This document shows, one piece after another, positions 1 to 7,658 of a stretch of DNA of 64,000 nt. The notes under the pieces were generated by a model. That model was not told the DNA's origin. It made no database searches and saw only the letters and a list, made by a program, of their open reading frames with translations. Numbering within the stretch: the stretch's first letter is position 1; the number at the start of each line of letters is the position of its first letter. Both the position numbers and the translations under genes were made by a program. Where the stretch lies: positions 1,674,001 to 1,738,000 of the forward strand of contig NC_002967.9 of the NCBI RefSeq assembly GCF_000008185.1. Reading direction: 5' to 3'. The stretch is from Treponema denticola ATCC 35405. Lineage in GTDB: Bacteria > Spirochaetota > Spirochaetia > Treponematales > Treponemataceae.

Positions 1-913
1 GAGTTAGAACAAAGGCTCTTCTGCCGTCATGGTCAGTTGATTGACCGATGATTCGGCCGGGGATTTTTCGCATATTGGCTTCAATTGTAGAAAGGAAGCC
101 GAGATAGGGGCCTCCTGCACCTAGAGGAAGACCTAAGGCCTGACCTTCTCCTAAGGCAATTGATGCACCGCATTCTTTCGGTGTTTTTAAGATTGCCAAA
201 GAAATAGGATTGCAGCTCATTACAAACTGGGTTTTTGTACCTTCTACAAGTTTACCGACAGCTTCGCAGTCTTCGATTGTACCGAAACGGTTCGGCTGCT
301 GCATAACAACAGCTCCGACGCTTTCATCTAAAAGGCCCTTAATCTTTGAAACATCAGTTTTATAGCCGTCACGGGGAATCATTACGAATTCTACGCCGCT
401 GTGCTTTAGATAGGTTTTAGCAATTTCGATTGAGCTTGGTTCAACACATTCCGAAATCAAAACCTTGTTTTGTTTTCGTCCTAAGGACATAACTATAGCA
501 TCTGCGACTGCCGTGCCTCCGTCATAAACGCTGGCATTGGAAACATCCATTCCGGTAAGTTCGCAAATCATTGACTGATATTCAAAACCTGCTTGGAGTT
601 CGCCCTGATTCATTTCGGGCTGATAGGGTGTGTAGGCTGTTAAAAACTCCTCTCTGGAAGCCATGTGCCTTACAGCGGCAGGGGCATAGTGGTTATAAGC
701 ACCGGCACCTCTTAATATCGATTTAAAGACAGTGTTTTCACTGCTTAAATTTTGAAAAAACTTTTCAACTTCTGCTTGAGTTTTCCCCTCACCTATATCA
801 ACTTTTTTACAGCCCTTGTTATCAAAGCTGTATAAATCATCAATCGATTTGACACCGATGAGATCAAGCATCTCTTTTGTTTCCTCAGCGGAATGAGGAA
901 TATAATTTGACAT
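1..913 (-). CDS. gcvPA: Glycine dehydrogenase (decarboxylating) subunit 1, partial
   Basis: This is the N-terminal half of the split P-protein of the glycine cleavage system, a PLP enzyme that decarboxylates glycine and passes the aminomethyl group to lipoylated GcvH. About 304 residues are visible and the frame stays open to the left edge, so the C-terminus (family length about 440-450) lies outside. The translation begins MSNYIPHSAEE and carries the conserved stretch around PYQPEMNQGELQ and the SVYDGGTA segment typical of GcvPA. The ATG at 913 follows a GGAGG ribosome site. It is the third gene of gcvT-gcvH-gcvPA; the 87-bp gap after gcvH holds a hairpin repeat. The partner gcvPB would be expected next, beyond the window. 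Family call is secure. Confidence 0.93.
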   Translation of the reverse strand, partial: MSNYIPHSAEETKEMLDLIGVKSIDDLYSFDNKGCKKVDIGEGKTQAEVEKFFQNLSSENTVFKSILRGAGAYNHYAPAAVRHMASREEFLTAYTPYQPEMNQGELQAGFEYQSMICELTGMDVSNASVYDGGTAVADAIVMSLGRKQNKVLISECVEPSSIEIAKTYLKHSGVEFVMIPRDGYKTDVSKIKGLLDESVGAVVMQQPNRFGTIEDCEAVGKLVEGTKTQFVMSCNPISLAILKTPKECGASIALGEGQALGLPLGAGGPYLGFLSTIEANMRKIPGRIIGQSTDHDGRRAFVLT

Positions 914-948
914 AAACCCTCCTATTTAAATTTAAGTCAACATGTAGA

Positions 949-985
949 ATAAACAGAAAGGCAGAATTTCTGCCCAACTGTTTAT
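949..985. repeat. Nested palindrome between gcvH and gcvPA
   Basis: Outer arms ATAAACAG and CTGTTTAT enclose inner arms GGCAGAA and TTCTGCC around a single T. A second copy of the same architecture is at 31042..31082. It sits inside the gcv operon and could act as an mRNA processing or attenuation hairpin, or be a small dispersed repeat. Confidence 0.7.
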
Positions 986-1000
986 CACACTTATTTTTAA

Positions 1001-1369
1001 TTATTTGCAGAGACCTTTGTATTTACCTGCATCCATTAATTTTGAAGATTCTCCCTTAAGTTCTACCTTAAAGAACCAAGAACCGAAGGCATCTTCATTG
1101 ATTTTTTCGGGAGCATCTAAAAGCTCTTCGTTTATTTCAACAACCTTTCCTGTCATGGGGCTGATGATTTCGAAAACTGCCTTTACGGATTCTACCGTAG
1201 CACAGGCCTTGTCAGCTGTAACTTCATCCCCTACTTCAGGAAGCTCGATGAATACGACATCTCCCATTTCGCTTTGGGCATAATCACTGATACCGATAAT
1301 ACCGATGTTTCCTTCTTTCTTGAACCATTCGTGTGATTCCAAGTATTTTACATCTTCTTTAATTTCCAT
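1001..1369 (-). CDS. gcvH: Glycine cleavage system H protein
   Basis: This is the lipoyl carrier protein of the glycine cleavage system. It shuttles the methylamine group from the P-protein to the T-protein and is reoxidised by the L-protein (LpdA, encoded at 3243..4604). The 122 residues are the normal family length. The lipoylation motif ESVKAV places the modified lysine at residue 63, and the FGSWFFKV segment near the C-terminus is typical of GcvH. The ATG at 1369 has an AGGAGT-like ribosome site just upstream. It lies 58 bp downstream of gcvT and 87 bp upstream of gcvPA on the same strand, so co-transcription is likely. Confidence 0.96.
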   Translation of the reverse strand: MEIKEDVKYLESHEWFKKEGNIGIIGISDYAQSEMGDVVFIELPEVGDEVTADKACATVESVKAVFEIISPMTGKVVEINEELLDAPEKINEDAFGSWFFKVELKGESSKLMDAGKYKGLCK

Positions 1370-1427
1370 ATCTAACTCCTATATTTTATTTTTAAGTTTT
1401 TGTCAAAAACTTATAAAACCTGTTTAA

Positions 1428-2501
1428 TTAGCCCTTAATTTCTTTTAAGAAGCTCGTAGGCACGATTTTAGCCTTTAGTTTTTTACCTCGTACTTCGATA
1501 AGGACTTCTTCATCTTTAATGCCTCTATCGATTCTCATATGTCCGATACCGACTTTTAATGAGGGTGAAGAAGTTCCGGTTGTAACATAACCGATTTCCT
1601 TGTCGCCTAAGAAAACTTTGTCATGATCGCGGGCAATACCTCTGTCAATCATCTTAAAGCCTTTTCGGATTTTTTTGGCTTCGTTGGTTTCAAGAGCTTT
1701 TTTACCGATAAAGTCTTCTTTTTCAAGTTTGATAAAGGGCTTTAATGTTACTTCGGTTGCCAAGGTTTCTTCGGTCATTTCATGGCCGTACAAGGGCATA
1801 CCGGCTTCAAGGCGCAAGGTGTCTCGGCAGCCTAAACCGCAAAGCTCTATTCCGAATTCTTCTCCTGCTTTCATAACTTGATTGAAAAGCTCAAGAGCCC
1901 ATTCTTTGGGGCAGTAGATTTCGTAACCGTCTTCACCGGTATAACCTGTCTGAGAAACGATTACTTCTCCCTTGGGGCACTGGAAGGTCTTAAAGGTGTA
2001 GTAAGCGGAGGGCATTGCAGAAGGAGCAATAAACTTTTTTACCACAGCAGGAGCATTGGGGCCTTGAATTGCAAGCTGGGCAATTTCGGAAGATCGGTCA
2101 GTAAAGGTAACGCTCTTATCCAAATGCTTTTTTACCCAGTCATAATCTTTGTCATGGTTTCCGGCATTTACAACCAAAAGGAATTTCTTTTGATTATAGC
2201 GGTAAACAAGGAAGTCATCTACGATTCCGCCCTTTTCGTTACACATAAGGGTGTAGCGTACATCTCCGTCAGCCATTCCGCGAATATCGTTTGTAATAAG
2301 GGCATTTACGGCAGCTTCGGCATTGTCGCCTTCAATATAAAACTCTCCCATATGTGAAACATCAAAAAGTCCTACATTATTGCGAACTGCAAGATGCTCT
2401 TTTAAGATACCGGCAAACTGAATGGGCATTTCATATCCGCCGAACTCAACAAACTTGCCGCCTTTAGCGAGCAAGGTTTCATAATAGGGTGTTCTTTTCA
2501 T
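1428..2501 (-). CDS. gcvT: Aminomethyltransferase, glycine cleavage T protein
   Basis: This tetrahydrofolate-dependent enzyme releases ammonia and forms 5,10-methylene-THF from the aminomethyl group on GcvH. At 357 residues it is full length. Visible landmarks are the N-terminal KRTPYYETLLAKGGKFVEF segment, the LFDVSHMGE motif, the DDFLVYR region and the C-terminal glycine cleavage barrel domain with VTTGTSSPSL and IGHMR. The ATG at 2501 follows an AGGAGG ribosome site. It is the first classical gcv gene of the minus-strand unit; the PH-like membrane gene (2569..2973) ends 67 bp upstream and probably shares its transcript. No glycine riboswitch is visible in the short upstream gap. Confidence 0.96.
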   Translation of the reverse strand: MKRTPYYETLLAKGGKFVEFGGYEMPIQFAGILKEHLAVRNNVGLFDVSHMGEFYIEGDNAEAAVNALITNDIRGMADGDVRYTLMCNEKGGIVDDFLVYRYNQKKFLLVVNAGNHDKDYDWVKKHLDKSVTFTDRSSEIAQLAIQGPNAPAVVKKFIAPSAMPSAYYTFKTFQCPKGEVIVSQTGYTGEDGYEIYCPKEWALELFNQVMKAGEEFGIELCGLGCRDTLRLEAGMPLYGHEMTEETLATEVTLKPFIKLEKEDFIGKKALETNEAKKIRKGFKMIDRGIARDHDKVFLGDKEIGYVTTGTSSPSLKVGIGHMRIDRGIKDEEVLIEVRGKKLKAKIVPTSFLKEIKG

Positions 2502-2523
2502 CTCATCCTCCTAAATTTATTTT

Positions 2524-2577
2524 AATTTGTAATGGATAATGTGTAATGTTTTGATTACAAATTATTAATTACAAATT
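2524..2577. repeat. Inverted repeat before gcvT
   Basis: AATTTGTAAT at 2524..2533 can pair with either of two copies of ATTACAAATT at 2554..2563 and 2568..2577. The second copy overlaps the stop codon of the upstream membrane-protein gene. It could form alternative hairpins in the gcv transcript, but the arms are AT-rich and short. Confidence 0.45.
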
Positions 2578-2973
2578 GTCTTTTAGCTTATTATAAAGCT
2601 CTTCATTTTTTCCCTTGCCTAGGCCTATAAGAATTTTTTGCTCATCGGTTATAACCAATATATAGGGAGCTTCATTTTTTAATATACATAGTTTTACAGA
2701 GCCTAGTTCATTATACCTAAAATAGCCTATCTTAATCGGCCCCAGACCTATGCCGTTTACCCGCCTTACACCTAAAGAAGGCAGAGTTTCGAGTTTTTTG
2801 ACCTCTCTGATTTCGGAAATCGGTATGCTGACACCATAAATTCCTTTAACTTTTAATAATTCGCCTTCTACAGACGCATCTGCAGTTTTTATAACAACAA
2901 ATATTCCGAGAAAAATTAAGAGCAGCAATCCTATTGTAAAAAACATTTTAAAACTGCTTTTTTGTTCTTTCAA
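2569..2973 (-). CDS. Small PH-domain-like membrane protein
   Basis: The predicted product has 134 residues: a short basic start, one hydrophobic segment (about residues 8-28, GLLLLIFLGIFVVIK) and a soluble part with the LKVKGIYGVSIPISEIREV pattern seen in bacterial PH-like (YyaB/DUF304-type) domains. The frame is open further upstream to a TTG at 3030. I chose the TTG at 2973 because a GGGAGG site lies six bases before it and because a promoter (2996..3024) overlaps the longer version. It ends 67 bp before gcvT and is probably the first gene of the gcv transcript. A link to glycine metabolism is not evident from the protein itself. The exact function is unknown. Confidence 0.65.
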   Translation of the reverse strand: MKEQKSSFKMFFTIGLLLLIFLGIFVVIKTADASVEGELLKVKGIYGVSIPISEIREVKKLETLPSLGVRRVNGIGLGPIKIGYFRYNELGSVKLCILKNEAPYILVITDEQKILIGLGKGKNEELYNKLKDNL

Positions 2974-2995
2974 AACACGCCTCCCAGTTAACCAT

Positions 2996-3024
2996 ATTGT
3001 ACACCAGATATAAAAGAAAAGCAA
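2996..3024 (-). promoter_or_regulatory. Promoter for PH-like gene and gcvTH-PA
   Basis: On the minus strand the sequence reads TTGCTT (3024..3019), a 17-bp spacer, then TACAAT (3001..2996). It precedes the TTG start at 2973 by a short leader carrying GGGAGG. No other good promoter is seen before gcvT, so this probably drives the glycine cleavage genes. Confidence 0.6.
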
Positions 3025-3068
3025 TAGCAAATAGATAAAAAAATATTGCTTTAATTATAAAATCAAAA

Positions 3069-3236
3069 ACGGCAAAGCTAAAATAAGCCTTGCCGTCGGT
3101 AATTATAAAAATCTTGTTTGATTTTTATAATTACCTGACGAGTTTTTCATAAGTCTTTACTTATCAATGACTTATGAAAAACATCGCAAAGCTATCATGG
3201 AAAGCCTTTACAAAACTGAAGTTTTGAAAGGCTTTC
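3069..3236. terminator. Four consecutive hairpins downstream of lpdA
   Basis: Four inverted repeats lie end to end between lpdA and the next promoter: 3069..3079/3086..3096 (11 bp, one mismatch), 3098..3113/3120..3135 (16 bp perfect, 6-nt loop), 3142..3155/3169..3182 (14 bp perfect) and 3200..3217/3220..3236 (17 bp with one bulged base). The last starts just after the lpdA stop and is the best terminator candidate, although no U-tract follows it on the minus strand. Confidence 0.6.
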
Positions 3237-3242
3237 TTATAA

Positions 3243-4604
3243 TTATTTTTTATAGATCATGTGGGTAGCCGACTTTTCGACATCTTCTACAGCCTCATAA
3301 AAGGCTTCTACTACCGTAGGATGAGGATACATGGATTTTAAGATATTTTCCCTCTTAGCCTTGTTTGTTACAAGAGTTCCTATGGCACCTATCATATCGG
3401 TAGCCGAATCGCACATCATCTGACAGCCTACAATCCTGTCTTCTTCATTAAACAGAACCTTAATAAAGCCTACATCCAAGCCTGAAAGCACCGATTTTCC
3501 GTTTGAACCCATTGGAACTTTTCCGATTTTTACGGTAATTCCTTTGGCTTCAGCCTCTTTTTCGGAAAGACCGACTCCTGCAATCTCCGGTGTGGAATAT
3601 ACACAGGAAGGAATAACATCTTGTTTTTCGTGTTTAGTATTGTTTACAATATTTTCGACAACCAGATGACCTTGATTTTCGGCATTGTGGGCAAGCATTA
3701 CATTTCCCTTTACTGCGTCTCCAATGGCATAAATACCTTCGACATTAGTTTTCATGCAGGCATCGGTAATTATGCCCCGTTTATCGTATTCGATTCCGGC
3801 AGAATCAAGACCGATATCCTTTATTTCGGCAATGCGTCCGATACAGACGATTACGGCATCGGCTGTAATGCTTTCTTCTTTTTCTTTAAGGGTAAAGGTA
3901 CAGCCCGTTTTTTCGATTTTGGTTACCATGGCTCCGTTTATTATTTTTACTCCCCTCTTTTTTAAAACAATGGCCTGCTGCATTGCAATATCCCTATCAA
4001 AGGGAGGAAGAATTGTTTTTTCGAGTTCGACGATGGTTACTTCCTTACCTAAATTTGCATAGACTGTGGCAAACTCAATGCCTATAACACCGCCGCCTAT
4101 GATGATGACGCTCTTAAAATCGACAGGCTCTTTTCCTAAAATATCGTCAGATGTCATAGCAGTTTCTATTCCGGCTATCGGAGGAGCAAAAACAGAAGAA
4201 CCTGTTGCGATGATGAGGTTTTTAAATTCAAGCTCTTTTCCATTTACACTTACGGAAGATTTTGAAGTGATTTTGCCTTCCCCGTTATAAAAATCAACGC
4301 CGGCGTTTTCAATGAGTTTTTCGATACCGCCTACAAGTTTATCCACAACAGCATTTTTTTTCTCGTAGATGGCCTTAATATCGTATTTTAAGTTTTCACC
4401 TGAAAGACCGAGATCGTTTTCGGCAAAACTTCCAAAGACCTCGGCTGTGTGAAGAAGATATTTTGTCGGAATACAGCCCTTGTTCAAACAAGTTCCTCCA
4501 AGCCTGTTTTTTTCGATAAGAGCGGTTTTTAGCCCTGCCCTTCCAGCTTTTATGGCCGCAACATAGCCGCCCGGGCCACCGCCCAAAACAATTAAATCAT
4601 ACAT
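3243..4604 (-). CDS. lpdA: Dihydrolipoyl dehydrogenase (E3 / glycine cleavage L protein)
   Basis: This FAD enzyme reoxidises dihydrolipoamide with NAD+ and would serve GcvH and any 2-oxoacid dehydrogenase. At 453 residues it is full length. The N-terminal FAD fold begins LIVLGGGPGGYVAAIKA; the redox-active disulfide is in GGTCLNKGCIPTK (cysteines five apart); the NAD-binding GGGVIGIEFA follows; the second FAD motif is YAIGDAV; and the C-terminal catalytic HPHPTVVEAF segment carries the essential histidine and glutamate. An AGGAG site precedes the ATG at 4604. It has its own promoter (4661..4689) and is separated from the gcv genes by a hairpin cluster, so it is probably a separate transcript. 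Confidence 0.96.
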   Translation of the reverse strand: MYDLIVLGGGPGGYVAAIKAGRAGLKTALIEKNRLGGTCLNKGCIPTKYLLHTAEVFGSFAENDLGLSGENLKYDIKAIYEKKNAVVDKLVGGIEKLIENAGVDFYNGEGKITSKSSVSVNGKELEFKNLIIATGSSVFAPPIAGIETAMTSDDILGKEPVDFKSVIIIGGGVIGIEFATVYANLGKEVTIVELEKTILPPFDRDIAMQQAIVLKKRGVKIINGAMVTKIEKTGCTFTLKEKEESITADAVIVCIGRIAEIKDIGLDSAGIEYDKRGIITDACMKTNVEGIYAIGDAVKGNVMLAHNAENQGHLVVENIVNNTKHEKQDVIPSCVYSTPEIAGVGLSEKEAEAKGITVKIGKVPMGSNGKSVLSGLDVGFIKVLFNEEDRIVGCQMMCDSATDMIGAIGTLVTNKAKRENILKSMYPHPTVVEAFYEAVEDVEKSATHMIYKK

Positions 4605-4623
4605 ACTAATCTCCTAAAAAACA

Positions 4624-4639
4624 GCTTAAAATTTTAAGC
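4624..4639. repeat. 16-bp palindrome in the lpdA leader
   Basis: GCTTAAAATTTTAAGC is a perfect palindrome between the lpdA promoter and its ribosome site. It could be a regulator-binding site or a weak leader hairpin. Confidence 0.45.
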
Positions 4640-4660
4640 ATTATAATGTTTGTTTTCCAA

Positions 4661-4689
4661 AGTATACACGATGATCTTAATAAAAGCAA
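4661..4689 (-). promoter_or_regulatory. lpdA promoter
   Basis: On the minus strand TTGCTT (4689..4684), a 17-bp spacer and TATACT (4666..4661) precede lpdA with a leader of about 50 nt. Confidence 0.65.
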
Positions 4690-4731
4690 GGGGAGAAAAA
4701 AGTTTGTTACTACGGATTTTTAGGTTTAATT

Positions 4732-5772
4732 TTAATTAAAAACCAAGATTTCATCTCCTGAAACGAAATAAACTGTTTGTAAATTTCGTTTATATTTTTT
4801 TGCCCCCTTGGATAGTGAGTATAATTTAAGTTTTATACGTTCTGCATATTTTTCATTATGTTTTTCATAAAAAAGAAGAGACCTATTGTCAACAAAACAG
4901 AGTACCCGAGTGTTTTTACTTTTATTTACGTTGTCGATTATAATGTCTATTTTTATCGGTGTATCTCCATTTAAAAAATATAATAATGTTTTATCTCCAT
5001 TAATCTCCATATATTTAGTATATGAGTGTGAATCATATAGACAGGGTTTTATATCATAGTGAAAATCTAAAAACAGTCTTGCTATATACAAGTTGTCGAA
5101 ATTATATTTTACATTCGGATATGTTTTTATTCTTCCATTAATAGCATAGTCGTAGGTTTTGATTTTTTTGATGTACCATTTTGTCTCGGTAATATCGTAG
5201 TCTGAATTTGAAAGATCATTAATGTTATAGTAAAATTTTAAAAAATCCTTCGCAAAGCATGGAAATTTTGAATAATCCCATGCACCCGTATCCGAAAAAA
5301 TAATGCCGTCCGTCAACTTTGCAAAAGAAGCAGCCGCAAAACCGTAAGCAGGCCAAGCACGCCCGCTAAAGATCCAATAACCGCCGGTATTTATAATATA
5401 CGGCATACGTTCTTTAATATCGGGAATCATAGCCTGTTTACCGTCAAACAGATAGTCGGATGTTATACATATATCATCATCGAATGGATAAAAATCAACA
5501 TGGGTAAAATCTGTAATTTTTTGATTGCAAACCATAAATTCGTAAGCAATCCATATTACTTCATTTGCCTCAGGAGCTCTAAAAGGCATGTTATTATTAA
5601 TTCTGTCTTCCTGTTTCCTTTTGGTATTATAAATACCCGCATACACATTAAAGTCGATATGTATATCATTTTTTAGGAAAAAATCTTTTATATTTTTTTT
5701 AAACTCTTCCAATAAATCACCAAATAAAATATTTCTGTTATTGCCCGGATATATGGTAAAATAAGCACTCAT
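4732..5772 (-). CDS. Uncharacterised protein, 346 residues
   Basis: I do not recognise this gene. The product is soluble, without signal peptide or membrane segment, rich in aromatic residues, asparagine, lysine and isoleucine, and more AT-rich than its neighbours. A compact central part holds acidic-aromatic FYPFDDDICIT and GGYWIFSGRAWPAYGF with alternating hydrophobics. The ATG at 5772 is preceded by AAGGAGGG, and a plausible promoter lies at 5853..5881, so the gene looks expressed. It stands alone between lpdA and tRNA-Thr. AT-rich singletons of this kind next to tRNA genes are often acquired; an immunity-type or effector role is possible but nothing in the sequence proves it. Confidence 0.6.
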   Translation of the reverse strand: MSAYFTIYPGNNRNILFGDLLEEFKKNIKDFFLKNDIHIDFNVYAGIYNTKRKQEDRINNNMPFRAPEANEVIWIAYEFMVCNQKITDFTHVDFYPFDDDICITSDYLFDGKQAMIPDIKERMPYIINTGGYWIFSGRAWPAYGFAAASFAKLTDGIIFSDTGAWDYSKFPCFAKDFLKFYYNINDLSNSDYDITETKWYIKKIKTYDYAINGRIKTYPNVKYNFDNLYIARLFLDFHYDIKPCLYDSHSYTKYMEINGDKTLLYFLNGDTPIKIDIIIDNVNKSKNTRVLCFVDNRSLLFYEKHNEKYAERIKLKLYSLSKGAKKYKRNLQTVYFVSGDEILVFN

Positions 5773-5852
5773 ATTTATCCCTCCTTATTTTGAGCTAACT
5801 TTTTCAAGCCTATCAATTTTACATTCCATTAATGAATAAAGCTCATAAGTAT

Positions 5853-5881
5853 AATATACCGTTATAAAAGTATATGAGCAA
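5853..5881 (-). promoter_or_regulatory. Promoter of the 346-residue gene
   Basis: TTGCTC (5881..5876), 17-bp spacer, TATATT (5858..5853) on the minus strand. The rest of the interval 5773..6011 holds no gene. Confidence 0.45.
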
Positions 5882-6011
5882 GTATATTAAATTAACAGTG
5901 TAAATCTAATCTCACCCTTTGTGCTCTCCGCTCCCCTTGCGGTTTATTTAAAATTTTCGATGATTTAGCTGATTGTTAGTGAAAGGAAAAAACTATTTAG
6001 AAATAAAAAAA

Positions 6012-6084
6012 AGCCAACTCTCGGACTTGAACCGAGTACCTGCACGTTACGAGGGTGCTGCTCTGCCGGGTGAGCTAAGTTGGC
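6012..6084 (-). tRNA. tRNA-Thr (anticodon CGT)
   Basis: The minus strand folds as a tRNA: acceptor GCCAACT/AGTTGGC, D-stem GCTC/GAGC, anticodon loop CTCGTAA giving anticodon CGT (Thr, codon ACG), variable loop AGGTA, and T-arm CTCGG/CCGAG with loop TTCAAGT. The innermost anticodon-stem pair is a C-C mismatch. CCA is not encoded. A run of eight T follows the 3' end and can terminate transcription. Confidence 0.93.
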
Positions 6085-6086
6085 AA

Positions 6087-6123
6087 GTTGATTTTTGATA
6101 AAGAAACTTTATCAAAAATCAAC
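6087..6123. terminator. 17-bp perfect hairpin between citF and tRNA-Thr
   Basis: The arms 6087..6103 and 6107..6123 are perfectly complementary with an AAA loop. It is 27 bp past the citF stop and just upstream of tRNA-Thr. No U-tract follows on the minus strand. It also overlaps the -10 box of the putative tRNA-Thr promoter. Confidence 0.55.
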
Positions 6124-6134
6124 AAAAAAGTCAA
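6106..6134 (-). promoter_or_regulatory. Putative tRNA-Thr promoter
   Basis: TTGACT (6134..6129), 17-bp spacer, TAAAGT (6111..6106) on the minus strand, about 22 bp before the mature tRNA 5' end. The -10 box lies inside the hairpin at 6087..6123. Confidence 0.45.
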
Positions 6135-6149
6135 TAGGAAGAATTTTGC

Positions 6150-7646
6150 TTAAACCTTATTTATGACATCCAAAACGGTGCCGTCACGGTAGGTGCTTAT
6201 TCCCACCACTTCGCCGGAACGGGGCTTAACTTGGGGTTTTCCCGTAAAGGATTCTGCAATTTCTTTTAATTCTTCGATGGTTTTAATTTCAAGATTTGTT
6301 TCCGCCTTCAGCTTTTTAATTAAATCTGCATGGCGCGGATTAATTGCAATACCTCTGTCAGTAACAAAAACATCGATTGTTTCTCCCGGAGTGGTTACAG
6401 TGCGGACCTTATCGACGAGACAAGAAATGCGGGCATTAAATAGCTTTGAAACGATTATCGAAAGTTTTGCTCCGGCTGCCGTATCGGCATGTCCTCCCGA
6501 ACCGCCCAATATAATCCCATCGGAACCGGTGGTTACATTTACGTTATAGTCCAAATCTATTTCGCTCGCACCGAGGATAACGACATCAAGCTTTCCTGCA
6601 ACATGGTCGGGATTGTTAGGGTTTGCATAAAGGTCGGCTGAAATCTTGTGATGGTTTGCATTTTTTTCGATAGAGTCTACGGCCGAAAGGTCAAAGCACT
6701 GAACATCATAAAGATCTTCAAAAAGGCCTTCTTCAAGCATCTTTACAAAATAGCCTGTAATTCCGCCGCAGCCGAAACTTCCCTTTATGTTTTTTTCTTT
6801 CATTGCTCGGTGCATTTCGTCTGCAACAGCAAGGGAAATACCGCCTGCTCCGGTCTGCATACTAAAGCCGTTCTTAAAAAGGCCTGAGTGTTCAATAAGA
6901 GTGCGGCAGTCGCGGGCTATCTTTAAGCCGATCGGATCTTTTGTAATCTGAGTTGTTCCGCTTACAATACCTGCAGGGTCTCCTATTTTATCTACCTCTA
7001 CCACCATGTCTACAAAACGGCCTTCAATGTCTGCTCTTTTAACTTTTGAAACCCTTGTATCGGTAATGGCTATAGTTTTTTTTGCCATTTGAGCATCGGC
7101 TACGGCATAACCTAAGGAACCGCAAAATGACCTTCCTTCGGAGCCTGAAATATTTCCTTGATCGTCTACACAGGGCGAGGCTAAAAAGGCAGCGTCTATC
7201 GTAACCTCTTTTTCTAAAATCATTCTGGGGCGTCCGCCGTGGGTAGTCATAATTACGGGCTTTTTACACTTACCGTAACTTACAGCCTTTGCAACAGGCC
7301 CTGACATATAGGATGTCATAAGTTGGGTAACAGTTCCGTCTTCCATAAGTTCAACCAAAATCTCATGGCAGGGGAAAATCGAAGAAGCCATTACGGTCAA
7401 ATCTTTGATTCCTCTTTTTTTAATTTCCCTCATTACCATATCAAGAACATAGTCGCCGTTTCTAAGGTGATGATGAAAACTTATAACCATTCCGTCATGG
7501 AGTTTGAACTCATCAAGGGCTTGGGATACGTTTTTCCCGAAGGCGGGTTTTACATTTTTTGTAAGCTCATATTTTGCATTTTTTTTATTTACAAAGGCTC
7601 CCTTAAAAGGATTGTCCAAGCCTTCTCTTCCAAGTATGTTATTCAT
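6150..7646 (-). CDS. citF: Citrate lyase alpha subunit (citrate:acetyl-ACP transferase)
   Basis: CitF exchanges the acetyl group on the CitD acyl-carrier protein for citrate, making citryl-ACP. The 498 residues match the usual length of about 500-510. The start MNNILGREGLDNP and the conserved SFHHHLRNGDYV, THGGRPRMI and GGSGGHADTA segments are typical of CitF. A ribosome site (GGGAGGAAGAG) precedes the ATG at 7646. It is the last gene of a citD-citE-citF transcript, 12 bp after citE, and is followed by a long hairpin. Citrate lyase cleaves citrate to acetate and oxaloacetate in anaerobes. The ligase (citC) and prosthetic-group genes (citX, citG) are not in this window. Confidence 0.95.
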   Translation of the reverse strand: MNNILGREGLDNPFKGAFVNKKNAKYELTKNVKPAFGKNVSQALDEFKLHDGMVISFHHHLRNGDYVLDMVMREIKKRGIKDLTVMASSIFPCHEILVELMEDGTVTQLMTSYMSGPVAKAVSYGKCKKPVIMTTHGGRPRMILEKEVTIDAAFLASPCVDDQGNISGSEGRSFCGSLGYAVADAQMAKKTIAITDTRVSKVKRADIEGRFVDMVVEVDKIGDPAGIVSGTTQITKDPIGLKIARDCRTLIEHSGLFKNGFSMQTGAGGISLAVADEMHRAMKEKNIKGSFGCGGITGYFVKMLEEGLFEDLYDVQCFDLSAVDSIEKNANHHKISADLYANPNNPDHVAGKLDVVILGASEIDLDYNVNVTTGSDGIILGGSGGHADTAAGAKLSIIVSKLFNARISCLVDKVRTVTTPGETIDVFVTDRGIAINPRHADLIKKLKAETNLEIKTIEELKEIAESFTGKPQVKPRSGEVVGISTYRDGTVLDVINKV

Positions 7647-7658
7647 ATCTCTTCCTCC

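Noticed and set aside
2502-2568. Glycine riboswitch before gcvT
   Set aside because: The gap is only 67 bp and shows just AT-rich inverted repeats, without the tandem glycine aptamer cores.
5934-5946. Third copy of the TTGCGGTTTA element
   Set aside because: Only the end of the motif matches and the position relative to a gene end differs, so it was not listed as a copy.
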